Positions 55,845 through 64,000 of a DNA stretch of 64,000 bases are shown in pieces (within the stretch, counting starts at the first letter, position 1; each line of letters begins with the position of its first letter). The notes under the pieces were generated by a model. The model saw only the letters and a list, made by a program, of their open reading frames with translations, was not told the origin of the DNA and did not search any database. The position numbers and the translations under genes were made by a program. This stretch comes from Danxiaibacter flavus (lineage in GTDB: Bacteria; Bacteroidota; Bacteroidia; Chitinophagales; Chitinophagaceae): the NCBI RefSeq assembly GCF_041060425.1, contig NZ_JAULBC010000012.1, positions 62,001 to 126,000 of the forward strand, given 5' to 3'.

Positions 55845-57611
55845 ATGCGATTACTTAACATATTCACGATTGTGGCGATAGCAGCCAGCATCACTTCCTG
55901 CAAAAAAGATGTGCTTGAGCAAATTCCACAAACAAATATCCGCGATGATGATTACTGGAAAAGCACGAATGACCTGAAGTTGTACTGCAACAACTTTTAC
56001 AATAATTATCTGCCTTATTTTGGCGGCTATGGTACCATTGGTATTTATGGGTTGGATGCGGACCAGGGTAGTGACAATATGATCACCATGAGTTATAACA
56101 AAGTGCTTAACGGAGAAACTACACTACCGGCGTCTGCAAGTTCGGCGGGCTGGAATTGGGATGCGTTACGGAACATCAACCATTTTTTTGACAACTACAA
56201 CAAGGTTAATGCACCGCAGGAAAATATAAATCCCTATGTGGGAGAAGCCTTGTTTTTTCGCGCGTACATCTACTTCTCCATGCTCAGATATTTCGGCGAT
56301 CTCCCCTGGATAAGCAAGGAACTTGATCCCAATTCATCGGATCTGTATAATGAACGCTTACCAAGGAATATAATAGTGGATTCAATGTTACAGGATCTCG
56401 ACAATGCCATTGCTTTCCTTCCTTCAAAAACCAAACAGGAACCTTCGCGCATTAACAAGGAAATCGCCATGTTACTACAGGCGCGAATAGCTTTATATGA
56501 GGGAACATGGGAGAAATACCATGCAGGTACTGACTTTGGTGTGAAAGGATCTGATGGCAGCATGTATTTAAACAAGGCGGCATCAGTTGCAGACGCGTTG
56601 ATCAATTTAAATGTCTACACCCTGGATAACATGGCAAGTGGAACCAGCACCGGTTACTGGCAATTGTTCAACCGGACAGACTATAGTGGAAGCGGAGAGG
56701 TAATGTTGTGGAGAAAGTTTGATAAGTCACTCGGCATTACACATAACTGGCACCGATATACCAATTCAGGAGCAGGACGAGGATTGACCAAAAACCTGGT
56801 GGACGCGTACCTGTGTACCGACGGCAAGCCTATCTCCGTTAGTCAGTTGTATAAAGGTGATGATTCACTAAGATCTGTTGTTATCAATCGTGATCCGCGG
56901 TTGGTGCAAACGATCTATGTAAATGATAGCAATCATGTTATTACCAGTAATCAGCCCAGCGGCCAGCCAAACAAAGTGTTTACTGTTCCTGCGTTTGATC
57001 AGGCCAATGAGGGGAAACCAGCCACAGGCTACCAGGTGTATAAGGGCCATAACCCTGATTATTATCAGCAATATGCCGGCGACCAGGGAACTACAGGTTG
57101 CATCTTATACCGCTATGCGGAAGCCTTGTTGATCCTGGCCGAAGCGAAAGCGGAGTTAGGCACGATTACGCAAGCCGATGTTGACAAAACGATCAACCTG
57201 TTACGCGCAAGGGTTGGCATGCCTTCACTCATCATTTCATCCATTACACCTGATCCTAAATGGGAGTTTCCGGAGTTAAGCGGAATTATTAATGAGGTCC
57301 GTCGTGAGAGAAGAGTTGAGTTGGCTTGTGAGGGTTACCGTCATGATGATGTTTTCCGTTGGGCCGCAGCGGGCAAACTGATCAAAGGCTGGCAACCGCA
57401 AGGCGCAAAGAAAGCACAGTGGACAGCTACGGTGCCTGACAATTTGCTCGTCTCTTACCCGGTAGACGCCAATGGCTATATTGTGTTGTATAAGAATCTT
57501 TCACCAATGGCCAACGGTTACCAGTTTAATGTAAACCGCGATTACCTGGCACCAATGCCTACAAATGAAATTCAGTTAAACCCGAAGTTGAAGCAGAATC
57601 CGGGTTGGTAA
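55845..57611 (+). CDS. RagB/SusD family lipoprotein
   Basis: About 588 residues from the ATG at 55845 (signal NIFTIVAIAASITSC, Cys19). SusD segments: VLEQIPQTNIRDDDYWKSTND, GEALFFRAYIYFSMLRYFGDLP, ILYRYAEALLILAEAKAELG, GIINEVRRERRVELACEGYRH-type block near 490 and the ending LNPKLKQNPGW. Partner of the SusC just upstream. It is most similar in layout to the SusD at 12117, matching the relationship of the two receptors. A short piece of a related gene is found at 60019-60105. Confidence 0.95.
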   Translation: MRLLNIFTIVAIAASITSCKKDVLEQIPQTNIRDDDYWKSTNDLKLYCNNFYNNYLPYFGGYGTIGIYGLDADQGSDNMITMSYNKVLNGETTLPASASSAGWNWDALRNINHFFDNYNKVNAPQENINPYVGEALFFRAYIYFSMLRYFGDLPWISKELDPNSSDLYNERLPRNIIVDSMLQDLDNAIAFLPSKTKQEPSRINKEIAMLLQARIALYEGTWEKYHAGTDFGVKGSDGSMYLNKAASVADALINLNVYTLDNMASGTSTGYWQLFNRTDYSGSGEVMLWRKFDKSLGITHNWHRYTNSGAGRGLTKNLVDAYLCTDGKPISVSQLYKGDDSLRSVVINRDPRLVQTIYVNDSNHVITSNQPSGQPNKVFTVPAFDQANEGKPATGYQVYKGHNPDYYQQYAGDQGTTGCILYRYAEALLILAEAKAELGTITQADVDKTINLLRARVGMPSLIISSITPDPKWEFPELSGIINEVRRERRVELACEGYRHDDVFRWAAAGKLIKGWQPQGAKKAQWTATVPDNLLVSYPVDANGYIVLYKNLSPMANGYQFNVNRDYLAPMPTNEIQLNPKLKQNPGW

Positions 57612-57633
57612 ACAACATAGAGTGTTACAAAAG

Positions 57634-57668
57634 AAAATCCCGCAGTTATTTATTGCGGGATTTTTTTA
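57634..57668 (+). terminator. Rho-independent terminator after susD
   Basis: AAAATCCCGCA pairs with TGCGGGATTTT and is followed by a T-run (TTTTTTT). It lies 23 bases after the stop. Confidence 0.8.
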
Positions 57669-57723
57669 TTGATTGGTAATGGCTTTTGCTCCTACATGGA
57701 TTAATAAACATATCTAATTCATT

Positions 57724-57763
57724 TTCATAGGGTGTTGCCCCATGCTAAGGCCTTCGGCCTTGA
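57724..57763. repeat. Dispersed repeat with GGGGCAACACCC core, partial copy
   Basis: TTCATAGGGTGTTGCCCCAT followed by GGCCTTCGGCC. Opposite orientation to the copy at 57962. Confidence 0.6.
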
Positions 57764-57961
57764 TTTTTTTGAACCATGTAAGGCATATAAGAGCATGTAA
57801 GGGTTTATTTATTCGACCTGTTTTTCTTTTAATTAAGAACTAATTGCGTTTTAACCGACCCTAATGCGTCAAAACACACTGGAGGGAAGGCGCGTAGCGT
57901 ATGAAAGGGCATATAAGAATTTACCTATCCAGAGCCTTTTGAAATTGCGAGAGAGCCACCT

Positions 57962-58056
57962 TTCAACCGAGGCTGAAGGCCTCGAAGCATTAGCATGGGG
58001 CAACGCCCCATGAATAAGGTGCAATGCGCAAATAAGCCCTGTAAGGGCGCAAGCAA
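57962..58056. repeat. Dispersed repeat with GGGGCAACGCCCC core, copy 4
   Basis: CAACCGAGGCTGAAGGCCTCG, GCATGGGGCAACGCCCCATG and AAGCCCTGTAAGGGCGC in the same order as at 51931 and 60361. The neighbouring 57764-57961 contains ATATAAGAG motifs of the composite repeat. Confidence 0.7.
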
Positions 58057-58170
58057 ACAGTTCGCGCCTGCGTAAGGCTGCGAAACAAAAACAGAATAAC
58101 CATCAAAAGGTATTGTTGCTTTTCGTCCATAGTTTTTATCAACCCTTATATTGGAAGCAATTTAGTTTTT

Positions 58171-58611
58171 TCAACTTTCAGGTTTTAAATCCATCACAGC
58201 TCTTCCATTCTTTAAATCAACGGGTAATGACACATGCTCATGTGCAATTAACCATTCCTTGCCAATCTTCTTAAAACAACAGGTCAGGCGTTCCCAATAA
58301 TCAATTTTATGTCCGCTTTTCATCGTTGCATTTAATCGCAGAAAACAATGGCTGAAGGCTAGGTGCTCATCAGAAGTTATTTTAAGGTCACGTATTTCAA
58401 TATCAATCGGATCTTGAAATAATGCAAAAGTGTCTTCCCAAACCTTTGTATATGCATCACTTCCTACATATTGTAACGGAGGTATAATGTCGAAGGATAC
58501 CATGTCGGAAGTAAAAAGCGACATCATTAGTTTTACGTCTTTGGTGGAAAACGCCTCAACAAAAACGTTCATTTGCTGACGAATTTCGATATCTGTAGTT
58601 ATTGCTTTCAT
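58171..58611 (-). CDS. NTF2-like (SnoaL/YybH-type) protein
   Basis: A 146-residue cytosolic protein with the cone-like NTF2 fold pattern: N-terminal helices (IRQQMNVFVEAFSTKDVKLM), MSLFTSDMVSFDIIPP, the central strands (IEIRDLKITSDEHLAFSHCF) and C-terminal strands (KIDYWERLTCCFKKIGKEWL, IAHEHVSLPV). Family members are often small-ligand binders or enzymes with varied roles; none is indicated by the context. It is alone and transcribed against the preceding SusD gene. Confidence 0.8.
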   Translation of the reverse strand: MKAITTDIEIRQQMNVFVEAFSTKDVKLMMSLFTSDMVSFDIIPPLQYVGSDAYTKVWEDTFALFQDPIDIEIRDLKITSDEHLAFSHCFLRLNATMKSGHKIDYWERLTCCFKKIGKEWLIAHEHVSLPVDLKNGRAVMDLKPES

Positions 58612-58756
58612 TTTAGAAGGATTGCAACGTGATTTAAAATGTGGTCTAACAGAATTGTTACCAGGCTTGCAGACTATGCACTTTTTTCAGTGACTTTTCA
58701 TCTAAATATGACTTATTGCCTGTGTAATATAAACCCGCCTGTTTTCAAATTAGTTA

Positions 58757-58764
58757 TAGCTTTG
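58757..58764 (+). promoter_or_regulatory. Candidate -7 box of helicase gene
   Basis: TAGCTTTG matches TAnnTTTG and ends 10 bases before the helicase ATG, implying an almost leaderless message. No -33 box is evident at the usual distance. Confidence 0.35.
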
Positions 58765-58774
58765 CAAGAAAAAA

Positions 58775-59917
58775 ATGACGTTTTCCGCGCTTGGTTTATC
58801 TGCTCCTTTAATAAAAGCCATTGGCGATCAAAATTACGCTAAACCTTATCCTATCCAGGAAAAAGCAATTCCAGCCATATTACAAGGCAGAGATATCCTG
58901 GGAATTTCTAAAACCGGTTCGGGAAAAACAGCCAGCTATGCCCTGCCCATATTAGAGTTGTTTCAAAAATCGAAAAATAAAAGAGACAGGCATGTGCGCG
59001 CACTGGTAATTGTGCCTACAAGAGAGTTGGCTGTGCAGGTGTCTGACGTTTTTAAAGCATTTTGCAAACATTTGCCGGAACGTATAAAAACGATGGCTGT
59101 TTATGGTGGTGTATCTATCAACCCCCAAATGATTAACCTGCATAATACGGACGTATTAATCGCCACGCCGGGCAGATTGCTTGACTTAATTGACAACAAA
59201 GCCATTCATCTTGCTGATGTGGAGGTGCTGGTATTAGATGAAGCAGATAAAATGCTTGACCTGGGTTTTGAGGAAGAGATTACAAAAATATTAGCACTGC
59301 TGCCCGCAAAACGTCAGAATATCTTATTCTCGGCCACATTAAGTAACAATATAAATGACATTCAGGCAAATCTGCTGAACAACCCTTTAACTATTGAGAT
59401 TGTTGAGGCTGAACACAATATTGATTTAATAGAACAAGTTGCCTATAACGTTACGCCCGAGCGCAAAGGGCCATTATTACGGTATTTGATCAGGCATGAA
59501 AATATGACGCAGGTATTGGTATTTACTTCTGCTATAAGAGTTGCAGATAACCTGGTGGGTAAGCTGCTGAAAAATAACATACATGCAGCATCACTACACG
59601 GCCACTTGAGTCAGACTGCGCGGCTGGAAACTTTGCAACGTTTTAAAGCGGGAAAATTGCGTGTGCTGGTTGCTTCTGACCTGGCTTCCCGCGGTATTGA
59701 CATCCAGGAATTGCCTGTGGTTATTAACTACGAATTACCGCGATCACCAAAAGATTATGTGCATAGAATAGGCAGAACCGGCAGAGCTGAAGCGCCGGGT
59801 AAAGCGATAACCCTGGTTTGCCCCGAGGATCAGCATCACTTCGGCATTATTCAAAAAAAGATGGGTAAAAAGGTGGAAATGAGGGAAAGTGATAATATAG
59901 ATTTGCAGGGTGTATAA
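58775..59917 (+). CDS. DEAD-box ATP-dependent RNA helicase
   Basis: A 380-residue, short RhlE-like helicase core without a long C-terminal tail. Motifs in order: Q motif region (YPIQEKAIPAIL), motif I SKTGSGKTAS, Ia PTRELAVQ, GG, Ib TPGRLLDL, II DEAD, III SAT, IV VLVFTSA, V ASDLASRGIDI and VI HRIGRTGRA. Such enzymes unwind short RNA duplexes, for example in ribosome assembly or mRNA decay. The C terminus ends shortly after motif VI (KKMGKKVEMRESDNI), so auxiliary RNA-binding domains are lacking. Confidence 0.95.
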   Translation: MTFSALGLSAPLIKAIGDQNYAKPYPIQEKAIPAILQGRDILGISKTGSGKTASYALPILELFQKSKNKRDRHVRALVIVPTRELAVQVSDVFKAFCKHLPERIKTMAVYGGVSINPQMINLHNTDVLIATPGRLLDLIDNKAIHLADVEVLVLDEADKMLDLGFEEEITKILALLPAKRQNILFSATLSNNINDIQANLLNNPLTIEIVEAEHNIDLIEQVAYNVTPERKGPLLRYLIRHENMTQVLVFTSAIRVADNLVGKLLKNNIHAASLHGHLSQTARLETLQRFKAGKLRVLVASDLASRGIDIQELPVVINYELPRSPKDYVHRIGRTGRAEAPGKAITLVCPEDQHHFGIIQKKMGKKVEMRESDNIDLQGV

Positions 59918-60018
59918 TAAACAGTTCTTAATCGGAAATGATCTTATGAACCCTGATACGATCAGGTGGAAATTAATTGTTACAAGTGGTTTTGCGGGAG
60001 CACTCACGCGAGAAAAGC

Positions 60019-60105
60019 GATTAAGCGGAATTATTAATGAAGTACGCCGCTACAGAAGAATTAAACTAGCATGTGATGCTAATCGTCATGATGATGTTTT
60101 CTGTT
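60019..60105 (+). pseudogene. Fragment of a susD gene
   Basis: About 29 codons (LSGIINEVRRYRRIKLACD...RHDDVF) match the conserved block near the C terminus of SusD proteins, closest to the one at 55845 (LSGIINEVRRERRVELAC, RHDDVF). The bases are also similar (TTAAGCGGAATTATTAATGA in both). No other SusD sequence flanks it; the surrounding open frame is not a believable gene. It is a remnant or repeat-mediated copy. Confidence 0.6.
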
Positions 60106-60230
60106 GTAAACCATATAAGTTAGAGATCGGCGCCGCCCATGTTTCGGCTTATAGCAACTTTGTTAAAGTGTTGATTTTCAACAACAGAAAATCTAGTTAC
60201 ATGGAAGGCATATAAGGAAATGTAAGAATT
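60106..60230. repeat. Composite ATATAAG repeat, partial
   Basis: AAACCATATAAGTTAGAGAT, then GGCGCCGCCCATGTTTC and later GGCATATAAGGAA, similar to the start of the repeat at 51650 (ACCATATAAGTAACG, GGCCGCACCAACATTTC). Confidence 0.5.
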
Positions 60231-60360
60231 GACTGTGGGACTATTTTTTTTTCAACTCCAGAGATGATGGTGTTTTTATGCATCGAGGCATCAACTAAAA
60301 AAATTAAACCAGGGAAGAGCATATAAGAACTTCGTTTCAAAATGAACCTGATTGTGTTAT

Positions 60361-60455
60361 CAACCAACGCTGAAGGCGTCGAAGCACTAGCATGGGGCAA
60401 CGCTCTATGAATAAGGTGCAAAAGGCCGATAAGCCGTAAGGGCGAAAACAAATAA
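60361..60455. repeat. Dispersed repeat with GGGGCAACGC core, copy 5
   Basis: CAACCAACGCTGAAGGCGTCG, then GCACTAGCATGGGGCAACGC and ATAAGCCGTAAGGGCG. The variant GGCTGAAGGCC to CGCTGAAGGCG keeps base pairing. Confidence 0.7.
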
Positions 60456-60723
60456 TCGGGGTAGTTTTGCTCTGTTTACCTTAATGGATTTCTTGTTTCT
60501 TCAAAATCTGTTGGCAAAAGTGCTATTGTTTTGTCAACGGCCTCGGCAATGCTTGTTGTTTTAAATGAATCGTTTGATTGCGAATTGTTCAAAGTTAATC
60601 CGATTTCAAAAACGCCATTGTTGCAAAATATAATTGGGGTTTGAAAATTTTCATTTCCCTACGGACTATGTAAGTTCAGCGGCTTAGTTCTATTGCCTTT
60701 GGGGATTACTTTGCAAAGTATAC

Positions 60724-60780
60724 ATCGCCAGAGGCGATAGAGTAAGGCCACGAAGCCAAGAGATTTAGCGGAGCAGAAAA
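60724..60780. repeat. CTCCAGG/GCGAT hairpin repeat, diverged
   Basis: ATCGCCAGAGGCGAT, then GGCCACGAAGCC and TTTAGCGGAGCAG, same order as the reverse copy at 32637. The rest of 60456-60833 shows no gene. Confidence 0.5.
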
Positions 60781-60833
60781 CGTAAAGCGCCTCACCATGA
60801 TATTAATGCAATATTGATTGCCGTAACTTCCTG

Positions 60834-61907
60834 TCACTTTTTTGGGATTTGATTTGTATGTTTGACTTTAATTATAATTCCCAAATCTTTGTCTTTTACA
60901 CCATATTGCTTGCTCAAAGTTTGTTTGTCAATAACGGAAAGTTCAATAAAATTTGTATCGTTAATTTTTGAAAGTTCTCCTTCGAAATTTTCTGCCTTAA
61001 CGTTGCCATTTAGAATATAAACAACTGAACTGTCGCTTTCAGCAGTTGGTACATTTTTTAGATAATCTGGAGACTTGCTTTTAAAGTAGTTCCAATATTT
61101 ACTTCTTGCAAACTTCTTTGTCTCAACATATACCGCACCATACTTGCCTTGTTCTCCAATGAGTTTGATTGCATTTGTGTCTTTATAAACTGTAACAACG
61201 GCAATTTCGGTGGGTTGATATTGTTGTAACTCAACCCTCGTCACATTTATACTGTCAACATAAAATACTGGATCGTCAAATAATTGCTTGTATTTATTAT
61301 TTACTTTTTCAATGATGCTATAACACGAAACAACAAGGTCAATACCTTCTATTGGCTTTTCTGAATAGTATGCTTCATCAACAGGGTATTGAGGCTTTTT
61401 GCTTTTGTCAATTTTTACAAAGAAGGAAAGTGTATCGTTGCTTAAATTCCAATAGTCTGAACAACCTCTTGATTTCCATGTGTCGAACTTAGGATAGATT
61501 TTCAAAACGCCCTTTGCTGTTAGTGTTTTCATGTCTATTGGTGTCCCGTCTGGCAATAAACCCACAAAATCTTTTGTCAATCTTATTTTGCCAATGAAAT
61601 CATTGTTATTGTTCTTTTGAAAAATAAGCCCAGGGTATTTTTTTGAAGAAAAGCCTTTTCTATTTACAAATCTTGCATCTTGCACAAAACCCTCTTTACA
61701 TAAATCCATTTCTTCAACATCTACTTCCTGAAGTTCACTGTCAAGATTTTTAAGCTCTGTTAAAGTCGTCTGACAAAGACAAAAGCCCGACACAGTAATT
61801 TTTTTCGCCAGGGTTGAGTCAATTAAGGACTTTGTTGAAATAGTTTGAGTGTGTCCAGTCGTTAACAAATACAGGGTTAAAAAAATGTAAGTAATTAAGA
61901 ATTTCAT
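60834..61907 (-). CDS. Secreted protein with TonB-plug-like segment
   Basis: A 357-residue protein with a signal peptide (ITYIFLTLYLLTTGHTQ). The middle (residues 220-270) looks like a SusC/TonB receptor plug: PVFYVDSINVTRVEL, PTEIAVVTVYKDTNAIKLIG and KYGAVYVETKK. The N-terminal part has three clustered Cys (GFCLCQ, DLCKEG) and is unassigned. There is no barrel, so it is not a receptor. Plug-like segments also occur in Bacteroidota signalling proteins. The role is unknown. Gene neighbours: an ABC permease 240 bases upstream on the same strand. Confidence 0.65.
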   Translation of the reverse strand: MKFLITYIFLTLYLLTTGHTQTISTKSLIDSTLAKKITVSGFCLCQTTLTELKNLDSELQEVDVEEMDLCKEGFVQDARFVNRKGFSSKKYPGLIFQKNNNNDFIGKIRLTKDFVGLLPDGTPIDMKTLTAKGVLKIYPKFDTWKSRGCSDYWNLSNDTLSFFVKIDKSKKPQYPVDEAYYSEKPIEGIDLVVSCYSIIEKVNNKYKQLFDDPVFYVDSINVTRVELQQYQPTEIAVVTVYKDTNAIKLIGEQGKYGAVYVETKKFARSKYWNYFKSKSPDYLKNVPTAESDSSVVYILNGNVKAENFEGELSKINDTNFIELSVIDKQTLSKQYGVKDKDLGIIIKVKHTNQIPKK

Positions 61908-61965
61908 GCTGTCATGTGTTGCTACCGACGTTCAGGTATTACTGCAGGTAGGGTTTATAATTGTG

Positions 61966-61990
61966 AGCCCGGCACTAGCCGGGCTTTATT
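61966..61990. terminator. Hairpin between permease and plug-like gene
   Basis: AGCCCGGC pairs with GCCGGGCT around ACTA, followed on the plus strand by TTATTTT. On the minus strand it lies between the permease stop and the next gene, so it may end the permease transcript. Confidence 0.45.
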
Positions 61991-62146
61991 TTAATGACGA
62001 AATTAAGAACTTTTGCTGGTACTAAGCGATTGCGTTCGAGCTGTTGGCAAAAGCAGTACTTCTCAGGCGTTTTTTAGTGCCCAGCTCATTTAGAGAAGTT
62101 ATGTTTGTTGCTGGTAATTTTTTCTGTTAAAGAAGAAGTCCCCTCC

Positions 62147-64000
62147 CTACTCCGTCCTCAAACTCTTCACCGGATTTGCAATTGCCGCTTTTATTGCCTG
62201 GAAACTTATCGTTGCAAGTGCAATAATTATCGCCGCTAGTCCGCCCGCTGCAAAGATCCACCAACTTATATTGATGCGATAAGCATAATCTTGTAACCAT
62301 TGGTGCATGTAATACCATGCAATGGGCGTGGCAATGGCAAAGGCGATGGTAATAAGCACGATGAATTCTTTTGAGAACAAATAGACAATATTGCCCGCAG
62401 TTGCGCCAAGTACTTTACGAATACCAACCTCTTTTATCCTTTGCACAGCCATAAATGAGGCTAAACCGTACAGGCCAAGACAGCTAAGAAATATGGCGAT
62501 TGCTGCAAAAATCTTATACAACTGCGCTAACTGATCTTCTTGTTTATAAAAACTTGCGATTTTATCATCCAGGAACTTGTATTCATAAACATAGTCGGGG
62601 AATGTTTGCTCCCATATTTTTTTAACTGATTGCAGTGTAGACGTAATGTTTGTGGTCGCAAGTTTTATTCCAGCCTGGCGATACATAGTGCTGTTTGTGG
62701 TGACAAGCAATGGTGCAAGACTTTCGTGGAAAGATCGGTCATTGAAATCTTTCACAACGCCAACCACAGGGCATTTTATCAGATCGCTCAGCATGCTTAC
62801 CTCTTTGTTCAATATGTCTTCCGGTTTCTTAAATCCTAAACTTTTTGCGAACGATTCATTCACCAAAAATTCTCTCGTCATGCCGGACGGTTGCAAATTT
62901 CTTCCTGCTACCACTTGTAGTTTATAAGCCGGCACATATTGGTCGTCGGCGAATTTGACAATAGCCTTAAAATCTGTTTCTTTTATTGCATGGTCAAATT
63001 TAAATGTGGTCCACACATCATTATCATTTTCAACCGGCGTGTTGGAACTAAAGCTCACTGCCTGCACCCCATTTACTGACGATAACTGTTGCCTTAAATA
63101 ATCCGTAAGCTTGCCGCCTGTACTATCCGGACGAAAAGGAATATTTACAATGGCATCTTTATCAAAGCCCAGGGGCTGATTCATAAAATAATCCATTTGC
63201 TTTACAATGATGAGTGTTCCGATGATCAAAGCCTGTGCAATAATGAATTGAAACACCACCAATCCTCTTCTCAATGAAATGCCCTTTACAGTATTGGCTG
63301 TGAGCTTACTCTTTAAAGCATTAACGGGATTAAAGCGCGACAATACGATAGAAGGATAAAAACCTGCAAGGGCGGTTACAACGATTGTTACAGCCAAAAG
63401 AAATAGAATGATTGCAGGATTGTTAAATAAGTTGAACGACAGCGACAGTTCCAATAGCTGGTTTACAGAAGGCAATGCAAGAATTGTAATGACCGCAGCA
63501 AGTATTACCGCACTGGTAACGATCAACAATGTTTCGGTGAGGAACTGGATTTGCAATTGAGATTTATTGCTGCCTAAAACCTTTCTTACCCCTACCTCTT
63601 TTGCTCGATTAACCGCTTGTGCAGTGGAAAGATTGATAAAGTTTACGCAGGCAATTAGCAAAATGAATGCAGCGATCAGCCACAATACATTCAGCAGTTG
63701 ATGACTGATGGTTTTGTTGCTGTAATTGCCTGTTTGTGTGTCATAATGCACCGCACTTAATGGCTGTACAATATAACTATCCTTGTGATCGGGGGATTTT
63801 ACCTGCCGGGCGAATGCACTTAGCTGCTGATTAAAGTTGTCAGCAGAAATATTTTGCGGCAACAGCACATAGCAACCAAAATCAGGTGCTGTTCCGTTCC
63901 AGTCCGGATTTGCATATCCATATTGTTTATCCCCGGTAAAGTCTGTTCCGTAAGCAACTACAAGCTTTAGCGGAAAGTCCGTATTTGCCGGTATGGTTGC
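62147..64000 (-). CDS. ABC transporter permease, FtsX/MacB type (5' end outside window)
   Basis: The frame is open to the right edge, so about 617 C-terminal residues are visible and the start is missing. Two FtsX domains are seen: one at the start (LLNVLWLIAAFILLIACVNF, RAKEVGVRKVLGS) and one at the end (AAIAIFLSCLGLYGLASFMA, RIKEVGIRKVLGATAG). Between them lies a MacB-type periplasmic core (QPLGFDKDAIVNIPF, VVGVVKDFNDRS). The C terminus is NPVKSLRTE. Such Bacteroidota permeases work with a separate ATPase as mechanotransmission pumps for lipoproteins, peptides or drugs; no ATPase gene is in view. Confidence 0.92.
   Translation of the reverse strand, partial: ATIPANTDFPLKLVVAYGTDFTGDKQYGYANPDWNGTAPDFGCYVLLPQNISADNFNQQLSAFARQVKSPDHKDSYIVQPLSAVHYDTQTGNYSNKTISHQLLNVLWLIAAFILLIACVNFINLSTAQAVNRAKEVGVRKVLGSNKSQLQIQFLTETLLIVTSAVILAAVITILALPSVNQLLELSLSFNLFNNPAIILFLLAVTIVVTALAGFYPSIVLSRFNPVNALKSKLTANTVKGISLRRGLVVFQFIIAQALIIGTLIIVKQMDYFMNQPLGFDKDAIVNIPFRPDSTGGKLTDYLRQQLSSVNGVQAVSFSSNTPVENDNDVWTTFKFDHAIKETDFKAIVKFADDQYVPAYKLQVVAGRNLQPSGMTREFLVNESFAKSLGFKKPEDILNKEVSMLSDLIKCPVVGVVKDFNDRSFHESLAPLLVTTNSTMYRQAGIKLATTNITSTLQSVKKIWEQTFPDYVYEYKFLDDKIASFYKQEDQLAQLYKIFAAIAIFLSCLGLYGLASFMAVQRIKEVGIRKVLGATAGNIVYLFSKEFIVLITIAFAIATPIAWYYMHQWLQDYAYRINISWWIFAAGGLAAIIIALATISFQAIKAAIANPVKSLRTE

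Noticed and set aside
59910..60215. 101-codon open frame after the helicase gene
   Set aside because: Only its middle matches SusD; both ends are unrelated or repeat sequence, so it is called a fragment rather than a gene.

Overview
The window looks like chromosomal DNA of a Bacteroidota member, most likely a Chitinophagaceae-type soil or plant-associated bacterium. The support is four SusC/RagA receptors with four SusD/RagB lipoproteins, a reg_prop/Y_Y_Y sensor kinase with an AraC-type response regulator, an ECF sigma factor, several glycoside hydrolases, many lipoproteins with Bacteroidota-style lipoboxes, and promoters of the form TTTG-N19-TAnnTTTG. The genus assignment is inference. No tRNA, rRNA, CRISPR array or intact transposase was seen.

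Region 1 (1-8.3 kb) is a defence island. It starts with the C-terminal part of a DNA cytosine-5 methyltransferase cut by the window edge. This overlaps a large ATPase with two separate GHKL modules: an Hsp90/MutL-like one at the N terminus and a histidine-kinase-like one with an H-box at the C terminus. An ATGA overlap couples it to a protein with a receiver-like N-terminal domain. Next come a small DUF3427-like protein, an HNH endonuclease, and a convergent Vsr mismatch endonuclease. A small Xre-type regulator lies beyond. I read this as a restriction-modification cluster with a built-in two-component-like signalling pair; it is the most interesting system here.

Region 2 (8.5-17.2 kb) holds a SusC/SusD pair behind a structured leader, a two-gene nucleotidyltransferase module, a Crp/Fnr-type regulator, a very small cysteine-rich exported peptide and a lipoprotein with zinc-ribbon tails. 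Region 3 (17.4-22.2 kb) is a tandem array of four paralogous lipoproteins with a clear promoter. It is followed by a second, geneless promoter and terminator. Region 4 (22.3-24.1 kb) encodes a Ca2+/H+ antiporter and a K+ channel-like protein.

Region 5 (24.8-51.5 kb) is a large glycan-utilisation locus. It has an SGNH hydrolase, a GH38-like alpha-mannosidase, a GH2 enzyme with a discoidin domain, a split sensor kinase/AraC regulator pair, an ECF sigma factor, a GH92 alpha-mannosidase, and a transport operon in the unusual order SusD, two small lipoproteins, SusC, SusD, SusC. The enzymes suggest a mannose-rich glycan such as an N-glycan or fungal mannoprotein. Region 6 (52.5-57.7 kb) is another SusC/SusD pair with the same structured leader as the one at 8.9 kb. 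Region 7 (58-64 kb) has an NTF2-like protein, a DEAD-box helicase, a SusD gene fragment, a secreted protein with a TonB-plug-like segment, and an FtsX/MacB-type ABC permease that runs off the right edge.

Intergenic spaces are full of dispersed repeats in at least five families (palindromic CACAGTACTGTG elements, 130-bp inverted-repeat elements, CTCCAGG/GCGAT hairpins, GGGGCAACGCCCC elements and ATATAAG/AGTGAATGG composites). These account for most of the non-coding stretches over 300 bases.
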